A DNA stretch of 7,108 bases from Christensenella sp. UBA1224 (GCA_002309235.1 DBXA01000028.1:1-7108), one strand, 5' to 3'. Positions 1 to 5,476 are shown, counted from the first letter of the stretch. The notes: generated from the sequence alone by a model not told the origin. Numbers and translations are program-made.

Positions 1-525
1 GATCCGGCCTTCCGGGAGCTGCTGGTGCGCTGGTTCCAGTTCGGCGCGTTCTGCCCCGTTTTCCGCCTGCACGGCGACAGGCGCAACGGGGATGACCCGG
101 GTACCGAATCCAAAGCCCATACCGGCGGGCCCAACGAGGTATGGAGTTACGGGGAGGAAGTATATGAGATACTCAAAAAGTACCTCTTCCTCCGCGAGGA
201 GATCAGGCCGTACATCAAGTCCGTCATGCAGAAGACCCATGAGACAGGCTCACCCGTGATACGCCCGCTGTACTACGATTTCCCGAAGGATGCAAGGACG
301 TGCAGCGTGGAGGACGAGATGATGTTCGGACGCGATATACTCGCAGCGCCGATATTCGAGCTCGGCCTGCGCAGCCGGCAGGTCTATCTGCCGGAAGGCG
401 CGGATTGGATCGAAGCCCATACCGGGATCGAATATAAAGGCGGGCAGTCCGTCGAAGCCCAGGCCCCGCTCGATGTCATACCGGTATTCCTGAGGAAGGG
501 CGGGAGCGTCAGCTTCTCCCTGTAA
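1..525 (+). CDS. Glycoside hydrolase family 31 protein, C-terminal part (5' end outside window)
   Basis: The frame is open from base 1 and ends with TAA at 523-525, so only the last 174 residues are present. GH31 enzymes are retaining alpha-glycosidases (alpha-glucosidases and alpha-xylosidases). The visible part begins in the last strands and helices of the catalytic barrel with WFQFGAFCPVFRLHGDR (about residues 11-27 of this fragment), where the RxH element is a conserved substrate-contacting site. It continues with the family-typical ETGSPVIRPLYYDFP block and the FGRDILAAPIFE start of the post-barrel beta domain, and ends with an IPVFLRKGGS element. The catalytic nucleophile and acid/base aspartates lie upstream of the window, so activity and substrate cannot be judged; the FGAFCPVFR wording fits alpha-xylosidase-like members somewhat better than maltase-like ones. 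No signal peptide can be assessed. A terminator follows directly. Confidence 0.93.
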   Translation, partial: DPAFRELLVRWFQFGAFCPVFRLHGDRRNGDDPGTESKAHTGGPNEVWSYGEEVYEILKKYLFLREEIRPYIKSVMQKTHETGSPVIRPLYYDFPKDARTCSVEDEMMFGRDILAAPIFELGLRSRQVYLPEGADWIEAHTGIEYKGGQSVEAQAPLDVIPVFLRKGGSVSFSL

Positions 526-532
526 GAGAGAT

Positions 533-579
533 GCCCCGGCAGATCTTTCTTCTGTTCTGCCGGGGCTTCCGTTATTTCT
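533..579 (+). terminator. Rho-independent terminator of the GH31 gene
   Basis: GCCCCGGCAGA (533-543) pairs perfectly with TCTGCCGGGGC (556-566), giving an 11-bp G+C-rich stem with a 12-nt loop. A moderately T-rich tail (567-579) follows. It begins 7 nt after the GH31 stop codon. Confidence 0.88.
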
Positions 580-584
580 CATCC
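575..584 (+). repeat. Third copy of TTTCTCATCC
   Basis: This 10-bp string matches the core of the 13-bp repeats at 741-753 and 1652-1664. It lies in the tail of the GH31 terminator. On its own it could be chance; it is listed because two of the three copies sit at terminator tails within 170 bp. Confidence 0.4.
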
Positions 585-589
585 GGTGG

Positions 590-618
590 TTGACAAACCA
601 TACCTGCCGTGATATACT
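590..618 (+). promoter_or_regulatory. Sigma-A promoter of tRNA-Val
   Basis: The -35 box TTGACA (590-595) is a perfect consensus. It is separated by exactly 17 nt from the -10 box TATACT (613-618), which has one mismatch. Predicted transcription start is near 625, about 9 nt before the mature tRNA 5' end. Confidence 0.9.
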
Positions 619-633
619 AATACTTGCTGATCT

Positions 634-710
634 GCTCTGTTGGCTCAGTCGGTTAGAGCACCGTGTTCACATCGCGGGGGTCGCTGGTTCGAGTCCAGCA
701 CAGAGCACCA
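634..710 (+). tRNA. tRNA-Val (anticodon CAC), with encoded CCA
   Basis: The full cloverleaf can be drawn by hand. The acceptor stem GCTCTGT (634-640) pairs with ACAGAGC (700-706), 7/7. The D stem is GCTC/GAGC with GG in the loop (651-652). The anticodon stem CCGTG (661-665) pairs with CGCGG (673-677), including one G-T wobble. The anticodon loop TTCACAT places CAC at 668-670, which reads the valine codon GTG. The T arm is GCTGG-TTCGAGT-CCAGC (683-699). The discriminator is A707 and CCA is encoded at 708-710. It has its own promoter and terminator, so it is a single-tRNA transcription unit. Valine identity is read from the anticodon and is supported by A73. Confidence 0.96.
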
Positions 711-713
711 CAG

Positions 714-745
714 AAAGTCCGAAACGTAAGGTTTTCGGACTTTTT
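714..745 (+). terminator. Rho-independent terminator of tRNA-Val
   Basis: AAAGTCCGAAA (714-724) pairs with TTTCGGACTTT (733-743) around an 8-nt loop, with a T run at 741-745. It starts 4 nt after the encoded CCA. The left 13-bp direct repeat begins inside this T run. Confidence 0.88.
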
Positions 746-753
746 CTCATCCA
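741..753 (+). repeat. 13-bp direct repeat, left copy (possible insertion junction)
   Basis: TTTTTCTCATCCA is identical to 1652-1664. The two copies bracket about 900 bp of A+T-richer DNA holding only the Hsp70-like remnant. This copy overlaps the T tail of the tRNA-Val terminator. The layout suggests a tRNA-adjacent integration or recombination junction, but no integrase is present and the T run raises the odds of chance similarity. Confidence 0.5.
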
Positions 754-783
754 ATTTTCTTTGCGAACAGCGTCGGAAACATA

Positions 784-807
784 GGGTTTATATTGCTTTC
801 TAAACCC
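784..807. repeat. Short inverted repeat in the gap after tRNA-Val
   Basis: GGGTTTA (784-790) and TAAACCC (801-807) form a 7-bp stem with a 10-nt loop. It lies downstream of the minus-strand Hsp70 remnant. No T run follows on either strand, so I do not call it a terminator. Nothing else is supported between 754 and 848. Confidence 0.35.
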
Positions 808-848
808 ATAATGATTTCCTGCTGTTAACGTTACCCCTGAAACACATA

Positions 849-1616
849 TCAGTTCATAGAAGAAAAAACATACACTGTGTTTTGACCAATAGTACTTGAA
901 GCTCCATTGATCAGATCATCGACATATTCGGTCTTTACAGTTACCTTCTTGGCAATATAGAATTGTCTCTCGTTTGCATATTGGTCGGTCGCAGGATTAG
1001 CACTTGAATCGAAATAGGCTTTGTATTCGCTCACACTCATGTAAATCCAGTTTTTCTTTCCTTGGGTATCAGTATATTCGCACAGAACATGAGTAATCTT
1101 ATTACTGTTTCCACTAGTGATTGTGTAGGATGGAAAGATCTTTTTGATAGAAATGGTAATTTCTTGGTCTTTGGTTTGTTGAGGGATATCAATTGAACTA
1201 TTCAGGCTTTTACCCAACACACACATAACTTTAGCATAATCCGCCGGAGTCCTAGCGGTGAACTTAAAAGACAAGTCAATCGTAGTATTAATAACTTTAT
1301 TTGTTGGCTTTCTATTATGGCTATCCGTAGACCAGTCGATGGATTCAGCAAAGATACTAGCACCTTCTGCAACAGCTGTCATTGGGTTAACATCAATGTC
1401 AGCATGCAAAGAGAGCTTAAAGGCGATTTTATCCCTTAGAGGCTTATAATTCGTTGGTCCACCAACGAAAATAATACGTTCAAGATCATTTGATGAAAGA
1501 CCAGCCTTAGATAATGTTCCATATTTGATCCTTTCCACATTAAAATCTATATTATTGCCTCCGGGAAATACTTTCTGACCGTTTTGTGAAACTCTCTTCA
1601 AGTCATTTCGAAGCTA
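849..1616 (-). pseudogene. Hsp70/DnaK-like protein remnant, N-terminally truncated
   Basis: The open frame runs from a stop at 1614-1616 to TGA at 849-851; the first possible start is TTG at 1601, giving 250 residues. Hsp70 family proteins are ATP-driven chaperones with a roughly 380-residue actin-fold ATPase domain. Only the end of that domain is visible: ERIIFVGGPTNYKPLRDKI (about 41-59, the adenosine-loop VGG motif) and NPMTAVAEGASIFA (72-85, the typical AVA.GA helix). After residue 90 comes an unrecognised, probably beta-rich region (TTIDLSFKFTARTP..., W at NWIYMSVSEYK). The N-terminal phosphate-binding motifs are absent. A GGNNID element at 14-19 resembles the mid-domain GG..FD motif but lies only about 30 residues before VGG, against roughly 130 in DnaK, which suggests an internal deletion. 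No ribosome site precedes TTG. It is much more A+T-rich than its flanks. Probably not functional; it could instead be a short divergent protein. Confidence 0.7.
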
Positions 1617-1651
1617 CGAACTATATCAATCCAGCCCTCGACATTCTATAA

Positions 1652-1664
1652 TTTTTCTCATCCA
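1652..1664 (+). repeat. 13-bp direct repeat, right copy
   Basis: TTTTTCTCATCCA is identical to 741-753. It lies about 35 bp upstream of the broken start of the Hsp70-like frame. No hairpin precedes this copy, unlike the left one, so it is not simply a second terminator tail. Confidence 0.5.
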
Positions 1665-1678
1665 GATTACCATCTTGC

Positions 1679-1705
1679 ATTATACCAAATCTCTTCCTCT
1701 TTCAA
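1679..1705 (-). promoter_or_regulatory. Promoter-like sequence upstream of the Hsp70 remnant
   Basis: On the minus strand, TTGAAA (1700-1705) and a perfect TATAAT (1679-1684) are separated by 15 nt. The -10 box is preceded by TGG, giving an extended -10 element that can make up for the short spacer. It would transcribe toward the Hsp70 remnant, starting near 1672. The gap 1617-1767 holds no other supported feature. Confidence 0.55.
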
Positions 1706-1767
1706 AAGCTTAATGTTGAGTTTTAAGTCAGTCTGACCATTCTCCTTCGGTATTAGTCTGTCCACCT

Positions 1768-2178
1768 TTATGGTATCCTTCCTAAGAACTCCGCCGGAGT
1801 GAAGGCCGGAACTGTACTTTGTTGATAGTCCCTGATGTTCCTGGTTATTATACAATCTGCCTGAACTCTCTTTGCTGTAACAGACTGGACAGCATCCTCA
1901 TAATCATTCCATCTCATCTCGGCAGCTTCTGTCATATCGGCAACACTCAGATCCGTGAAGTGAAAGATCAATGTCAGCTTTTTCAGCACCTCATGAACTT
2001 TGTCAGGTGTCAGTTCTTTTCGCATCACATAAACCAGATCCGCAAAGGTCAGTGCGGAGATATATCCCTCCATTTTATCGGTCTCGCACAGCTTCCAGAC
2101 CTTTGCGGAAGCCTCAAAATGCGGCTCCCGCCTCTCTAAGACATCCAGTATGATGTTGCCGTCAATCAGCGCTCTCAT
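1768..2178 (-). CDS. PIN-domain (VapC-like) toxin of a type II toxin-antitoxin pair
   Basis: 136 residues, the usual size for single-domain PIN toxins, which are Mg-dependent ribonucleases that cleave RNA (often tRNA or rRNA) when released from their antitoxin. The acidic active-site set can be followed: D6 in LIDGNIILDVL at the end of strand 1, D47 in SALTFADLVYVMRK (position usually Glu or Asp), the DYEDAV cluster (D92, E94, D95), and D108 in ADCIITRNIRDY, whose TRN...D ending is typical of the family. The ATG at 2176-2178 lies inside the antitoxin gene, and the frames overlap by 17 bp, implying translational coupling. No strong ribosome site of its own is visible (only GAAAG-type purines). 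The C terminus runs to residue 136 without obvious truncation. The RNA target cannot be told from sequence. Confidence 0.88.
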   Translation of the reverse strand: MRALIDGNIILDVLERREPHFEASAKVWKLCETDKMEGYISALTFADLVYVMRKELTPDKVHEVLKKLTLIFHFTDLSVADMTEAAEMRWNDYEDAVQSVTAKRVQADCIITRNIRDYQQSTVPAFTPAEFLGRIP

Positions 2179-2410
2179 ACTTTGCTTTCAATCTTTCTTC
2201 CCTTGCCTGTTCCAGACTTGCGTCTTTCGAAAGGATACCGGTAAGAGAATCAGTCAGGTAGGAAACCACTGCATTCCGCGGAATCACACGACCCACTTCT
2301 TTTCCGTTGCGGGTTATGATCACTTCACCGCCGTTCATCACGATCTGGAGATATCTTCCAAAGTTATTCTGCATCTCGGTGGATGTTGCTGTTGCGATCG
2401 CTTCGCTCAT
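2162..2410 (-). CDS. Phd/YefM-family antitoxin
   Basis: 82 residues starting at ATG 2408-2410. I prefer this over GTG at 2419 because GAGGTG (2417-2422) is a good ribosome site 6 nt upstream of the ATG and would overlap the GTG. Phd/YefM antitoxins bind DNA as dimers through the N-terminal domain and wrap the toxin with a flexible C terminus. The N-terminal part shows the family pattern: ATSTEMQNNFGRYLQIVMNGGEVIITRNGKEVGRVIPRN is split here only by its motifs, namely the FGRYL helix, the GGEVIITRNGKEVG hairpin and the VIP strand. The C-terminal tail (SKDASLEQAREERLKAKYESAD) is charged and helical, as expected for the toxin-binding segment. The gene overlaps the PIN toxin by 17 bp and is transcribed first. 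Repression of its own promoter through the palindrome at 2426-2437 is likely. Confidence 0.9.
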   Translation of the reverse strand: MSEAIATATSTEMQNNFGRYLQIVMNGGEVIITRNGKEVGRVIPRNAVVSYLTDSLTGILSKDASLEQAREERLKAKYESAD

Positions 2411-2425
2411 ACCTATCACCTCTTC

Positions 2426-2437
2426 TATTAGCTAATA
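2426..2437. promoter_or_regulatory. Candidate operator of the toxin-antitoxin pair
   Basis: TATTAGCTAATA is a perfect 12-bp palindrome. It lies just downstream of the -10 box and covers the predicted transcription start (about 2433), 16 bp before the antitoxin ATG. Phd-type antitoxins usually bind palindromes at this place, so it is the natural autorepression site. Confidence 0.6.
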
Positions 2438-2439
2438 TT

Positions 2440-2468
2440 ATTGTATCTGATTTTAGCCAAAATATCAA
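2440..2468 (-). promoter_or_regulatory. Sigma-A promoter of the toxin-antitoxin operon
   Basis: On the minus strand, TTGATA (2463-2468) and TACAAT (2440-2445) are separated by 17 nt. The predicted leader is about 24 nt. The -35 box lies in the tail of the terminator hairpin of the upstream gene. Confidence 0.75.
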
Positions 2469-2490
2469 TAGGCAGGAATAGACTCCTGCC
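2459..2490 (-). terminator. Probable terminator of the transporter/UroD-like operon
   Basis: On the minus strand, GGCAGGA (2484-2490) pairs with TCCTGCC (2471-2477) around a 6-nt loop. The tail TATTGATATTTT follows. The stem is 7 bp and the T tract is interrupted, so it may be leaky. It begins 19 nt after the UroD-like stop codon. Confidence 0.6.
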
Positions 2491-2508
2491 GTGCTTCCAT
2501 ATTTGCGC

Positions 2509-3483
2509 TCAGGGCCTGTGATACACCATGTCCTCCGGGCCGTAGACCCGATGCCGCCTCCAGATATCCAGTATCATCAGATAGCGTTTCAGGTCCAGCC
2601 CCTTGAACGGAACATTGCTGGTGGAGAAGAAATACCCTCCGCCGGGTTTCCCGTTTCTGATGGCGTACATGGCGCTCTCTTCCACCTGCGCGTCTGTGCC
2701 GGTCTGCATGAGGGCGCAGTTCACATTGCCGCAGACGGCTATGCCCCTGGGATAGGTAAGGGCTTTCACTTTGGCGATATCCACTCCCGCCATGGGATCG
2801 AGCGAATGGATGCAGTGAGGCCGGCAATCCATAAGCTGATCCAGTATCGGCATGATATCCCCATCCGTATGCTTTATGGCATAACCGCCCATTTTGCGTA
2901 TATTGTCGATGATATCATACAGATAAGGCGTCACGAATTCCGAGAAGCTCTTCGGGGAAAGAAAAGGCCCCTTATTGAAGCAGTAATCGGAGCACAGAAT
3001 AAATGATTCTATCCCTCCGTCAAACAGGCGCTTGTTGCGCTCTATGGCCTCATCGGCCATTCGCCTGGCTTCCTCATGAAGTCCTTTGGGATCGTCGGCC
3101 ATGCGATAGGAGAACTCATACATCCCGTTCCCGTCCGGGATCGCAAAGGTACCGTCTCCATGATGGGTCAGGATGAATCTGTCCCCGCAGATATTTCGGA
3201 TATACCCGGCGGTATCAATAGCGTCCTTCTCATTCAGGTACGCCACGTGGACAATAGAATACTCCAGTTCGCTGTAGACCGAGACCATCAGCTCCGCGTT
3301 TCTGCGCAGCGCCCTTTCCCTCGCCTGACCGGTCAATCCCTCTTCATCCAGCCGCCGGGAGCTTATAAAATCAATCCCTTTCCCGCGCAGCTCTTCGGTC
3401 AGCTGGAATTCCAGCTCGAACGTAGGTATCATATCGGGAACGCGGCAGTTCAGCGCGGCAACTGCTCTTTCACGCAATGTCAC
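2509..3483 (-). CDS. Uroporphyrinogen decarboxylase (UroD)-family protein, MtaA/CmuA-like
   Basis: 324 residues with a UroD-type TIM-barrel pattern. The heme-pathway enzyme carries an N-terminal arginine-rich substrate motif (MRQAGR type); here the N terminus reads MTLRERAVAALNCRVPDMIPTFELEF, so it is not a haem UroD but belongs to the wider group that includes corrinoid:coenzyme M or folate methyltransferases (MtaA, CmuA). Visible family blocks are CSDYCFNKGPFLSPKSF (164-180), IKHTDGDIMPILDQL (203-217), HSLDPMAGVDI (226-236), VCGNVN (250-255) and GGGYFFSTSN (281-290). The HTDGD block stands where zinc-dependent MtaA-type enzymes have HxC, and the Cys is missing, so a zinc-thiolate methyl transfer is not assured. 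The start is GTG at 3481-3483, with GGGGGAG about 10 nt upstream. It is 58 nt downstream of the MATE-HATPase gene and probably co-transcribed. Substrate unknown. Confidence 0.85.
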   Translation of the reverse strand: MTLRERAVAALNCRVPDMIPTFELEFQLTEELRGKGIDFISSRRLDEEGLTGQARERALRRNAELMVSVYSELEYSIVHVAYLNEKDAIDTAGYIRNICGDRFILTHHGDGTFAIPDGNGMYEFSYRMADDPKGLHEEARRMADEAIERNKRLFDGGIESFILCSDYCFNKGPFLSPKSFSEFVTPYLYDIIDNIRKMGGYAIKHTDGDIMPILDQLMDCRPHCIHSLDPMAGVDIAKVKALTYPRGIAVCGNVNCALMQTGTDAQVEESAMYAIRNGKPGGGYFFSTSNVPFKGLDLKRYLMILDIWRRHRVYGPEDMVYHRP

Positions 3484-3541
3484 GGAGTGTTTTCTCCCCC
3501 TTACTTTTTGTCAGCCGTCACGGCATTGTTCCGGCGTATCG

Positions 3542-5320
3542 TCAGATGTGCATCGTCAGATAGTTCATATCCAGCGTGCTGTAGTAATTGATGTCCTTTG
3601 CGACGGAATACAGTATCCGGATCCCGATGTTTTCCAGATTGTCCTCCGGATGCATGATCGCGTTGCGCTCAGTTGCGTCAAAGGCTTTGCAGTCATCACG
3701 CAGGCGCACGGTGATCTGCCCGTTCTTGACAAAGAGCTTGATATCGATGCTGTGGGCTTTCCCATCCTGAAAGCCCGCATCGATGATGATGATGGACATC
3801 TCCTCAAGCGCCAGCCCCACGTGATTGCTTTGGATACGGTCGATACCCTTCCCCCTGCAGTAGGCAATGATCTTTTCCGATATATTGACCGCGTTCTCAC
3901 GGCTGGTAAGGGTAGCGAGGAATTTATCCTTATCCGGCACATCGAAATCCTCCGGGAGCATCAGCAGGTTCTCCACGGAGGGCCGGAAAGGCCTGCGGTG
4001 CAGCGCGGCCCAGGCAAGTGTGCCGATCAGCACTGTTCCCTTGCCGAAGAAGAATGAAGCGCACAGCCCCCGGAACCCTATGACATTGAGCAGGAAAAGG
4101 GCCCAGAGCACCAGCATGCCGAATCCATCCAGCAAATTGATGATCTGCGAGGCGACAGGCTTTTTGGCGCTCTGCAGGTAATTCGCCGCTATGATATTTG
4201 CCGTATACGGCAAAAGGCCCAGCGCATACCAGCGCAGCCCGGATACCGCATCCGGATAGGCATCCGAAGCGGCCGGGATATACATACGGATCAATATGGG
4301 GGAAAACACACAGATCACGAGGACCACGATCCCTGTGATCACTATCCTCATAAGGTAGGTATACCGCAGGAAACGCACGAGGGAATCCCTGTCCTCCTCC
4401 CCGTAAAACACGCCGGAGCCGATCAGGGTTTCCTGCCCGAAGGCTTTCGGAAGCGCACTGAGGAATGCAGCTATGCCGTTGACCGCAGACCAGGCTACGA
4501 TCCCGGCTGCGCCGCCCCACTGAAGGGCGAAAATGTTATAAAAGTAATTCCTAAGCATCGTTGCCGCGCGGTTCGATACGGCAGGAAGGCCGTTGGGCAA
4601 TGCCATGCCCAGCCCCCTGAAAGAAAAACCGGGGCGGAAGACGGATCTCTTCCTGTAGAAGTGCTCCAGCAATACCAGCATCCCGAAGACATAGCTCAGG
4701 GATGTGACCGCGCCGACGCTGACGAGCCCCCAGTCTGTCAGAGTGACTGCCAGCAGATCCCCTGCCAGGTTCAAGCCGCAGATGACATAAGCGGCAGTCA
4801 GCACCCTCTTCTTTCCGCCGTCCAGCTGGACGATGCCGTTGAGCAAAGCCGTCAGCATCATTGCGGGGATCCCCGGCGCCATACCCCGTATATAGCCGAA
4901 GGTGGCAGGCATGAACTCCGCGCCTTCCTTCCCCGAGACCAGAAAACCGGATACCTGCGGGAAGAGGAGCAGCAGCAGCGCGATCAGCCCTCCTGCCGTG
5001 AGGCACAGCGTAAAGCAGGAATGGAAGCTTCTGTTTCCTTCCTCCGACCTGCCCGCGCCGATCAGGTTGCCGCATGCCACAACGCACCCTGTTGCGATCA
5101 CATTCCCGGCAAGCTCTACAAGGTTTGCCAGAGGCCCGCTCAGGCCAAAGGCGGCAAAAGCGTTTTCACCCAGGAAATTGCTGATGATCAGGCCATCCAG
5201 TATCGTTCCGACCAGTACCGTCATCAGGGAGATGAGCGATACCGAAAAGAGGTTTTTCGCGACGCCGCGTATGATCCTGTCTTCCTTCTTCCGGATGCCG
5301 GACAAACGCTCAGATGACAT
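3542..5320 (-). CDS. MATE-type transporter fused to a C-terminal GHKL/HATPase_c (RsbW-like) domain
   Basis: 592 residues, about 140 longer than a usual MATE protein. Residues 20-440 are a MATE-like membrane domain with about 12 hydrophobic segments in two halves; family signs include LLNGIVQLDGGKKR (159-172) and PNGLPAVSNRAATMLRN (242-258). Residues 445-592 resemble an RsbW-type serine kinase/anti-sigma ATPase domain and are predicted cytoplasmic: N-box region LALEEMSIIIIDAGF (503-517), G1-box RDDCKAFD (541-548), G2-like ENIGIRI (563-569) and a closing MNYLTMHI. GHKL domains bind ATP, with Mg held by the N-box Asn. Here that position is I511 and the usual nearby His is A515, while the acidic G1 box is kept, so the domain may sense or bind without kinase activity. 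ATG at 5318-5320 is preceded by AAAGGA 8 nt upstream. It lies between a MATE gene and a UroD-like gene on the same strand. The transported substrate is unknown. Confidence 0.87.
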   Translation of the reverse strand: MSSERLSGIRKKEDRIIRGVAKNLFSVSLISLMTVLVGTILDGLIISNFLGENAFAAFGLSGPLANLVELAGNVIATGCVVACGNLIGAGRSEEGNRSFHSCFTLCLTAGGLIALLLLLFPQVSGFLVSGKEGAEFMPATFGYIRGMAPGIPAMMLTALLNGIVQLDGGKKRVLTAAYVICGLNLAGDLLAVTLTDWGLVSVGAVTSLSYVFGMLVLLEHFYRKRSVFRPGFSFRGLGMALPNGLPAVSNRAATMLRNYFYNIFALQWGGAAGIVAWSAVNGIAAFLSALPKAFGQETLIGSGVFYGEEDRDSLVRFLRYTYLMRIVITGIVVLVICVFSPILIRMYIPAASDAYPDAVSGLRWYALGLLPYTANIIAANYLQSAKKPVASQIINLLDGFGMLVLWALFLLNVIGFRGLCASFFFGKGTVLIGTLAWAALHRRPFRPSVENLLMLPEDFDVPDKDKFLATLTSRENAVNISEKIIAYCRGKGIDRIQSNHVGLALEEMSIIIIDAGFQDGKAHSIDIKLFVKNGQITVRLRDDCKAFDATERNAIMHPEDNLENIGIRILYSVAKDINYYSTLDMNYLTMHI

Positions 5321-5338
5321 GTTTTCTTTCCTTTCGTT

Positions 5339-5476
5339 TCAGGTGATGCGTTGATCGATAAACCGGGCCGTGATCCTTCCGCTGTCTATCAAGATCTGTG
5401 CGAAACGGATCCAGCCGGGAACATCGGGATATAGTCCGGCCGCCTGCAGCCGCCGGCAGGGCGGTTGCCTTTCCAT
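5339..5476 (-). CDS. Small ORF (45 codons) between the two transporter genes, unrecognised
   Basis: The ATG at 5474-5476 overlaps the TAA stop of the upstream MATE gene as TAATG, the usual layout of translational coupling. An AAAGGGGAAG purine run lies about 7-10 nt upstream. The frame ends with TGA at 5339-5341, 18 nt before the ATG of the MATE-HATPase gene, so it fills the space between the two genes. The product begins MERQPPCRRLQAAGLYPD and ends IDSGRITARFIDQRIT: a basic, Arg-rich start, a single Cys (C7), a Trp (W23) and a short helix-like middle. There is no signal peptide or clear membrane segment. Codon choice is G+C-rich like the neighbours. I do not recognise a family. It could be a real coupled small protein, a leader-like ORF setting translation of the next gene, or a chance frame. 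Confidence 0.45.
   Translation of the reverse strand: MERQPPCRRLQAAGLYPDVPGWIRFAQILIDSGRITARFIDQRIT

Noticed and set aside
590..784. Plus-strand open frame across the tRNA-Val locus
   Set aside because: It overlaps the promoter, tRNA and terminator, and has no ribosome site or recognisable protein pattern.
1241..1800. Direct repeat CCGCCGGAGT at 1241-1250 and 1791-1800
   Set aside because: Both copies encode the same Thr-Pro-Ala-(Asp/Glu) stretch in two unrelated genes; coincidence is sufficient.
1788..1800. Palindrome ACTCCGCCGGAGT near the toxin 3' end
   Set aside because: It lies within the coding sequence, has no T tract after it on the minus strand, and is explained by codons for TPAEF.
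1667..1855. Minus-strand 62-codon frame overlapping the end of the PIN toxin
   Set aside because: It begins inside the toxin gene in another frame, has no ribosome site and no recognised motif. Its 3' half contains the promoter-like sequence at 1679-1705.
3513..3523. Small palindrome GCCGTCACGGC between the MATE-HATPase and UroD-like genes
   Set aside because: It has only a 5-bp arm with a 1-nt centre, which cannot form a stable hairpin, and no T run of terminator type.
2491..3591. Plus-strand open frames opposite the UroD-like gene
   Set aside because: They are antisense shadows without family patterns; the minus-strand UroD motifs decide the coding strand.
4661..5317. Long plus-strand open frame opposite the MATE-HATPase gene
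   Set aside because: The minus-strand frame has clear family motifs and membrane segments. The plus-strand product is low-complexity Gln/Arg-rich, as expected of an antisense shadow in G+C-rich DNA.
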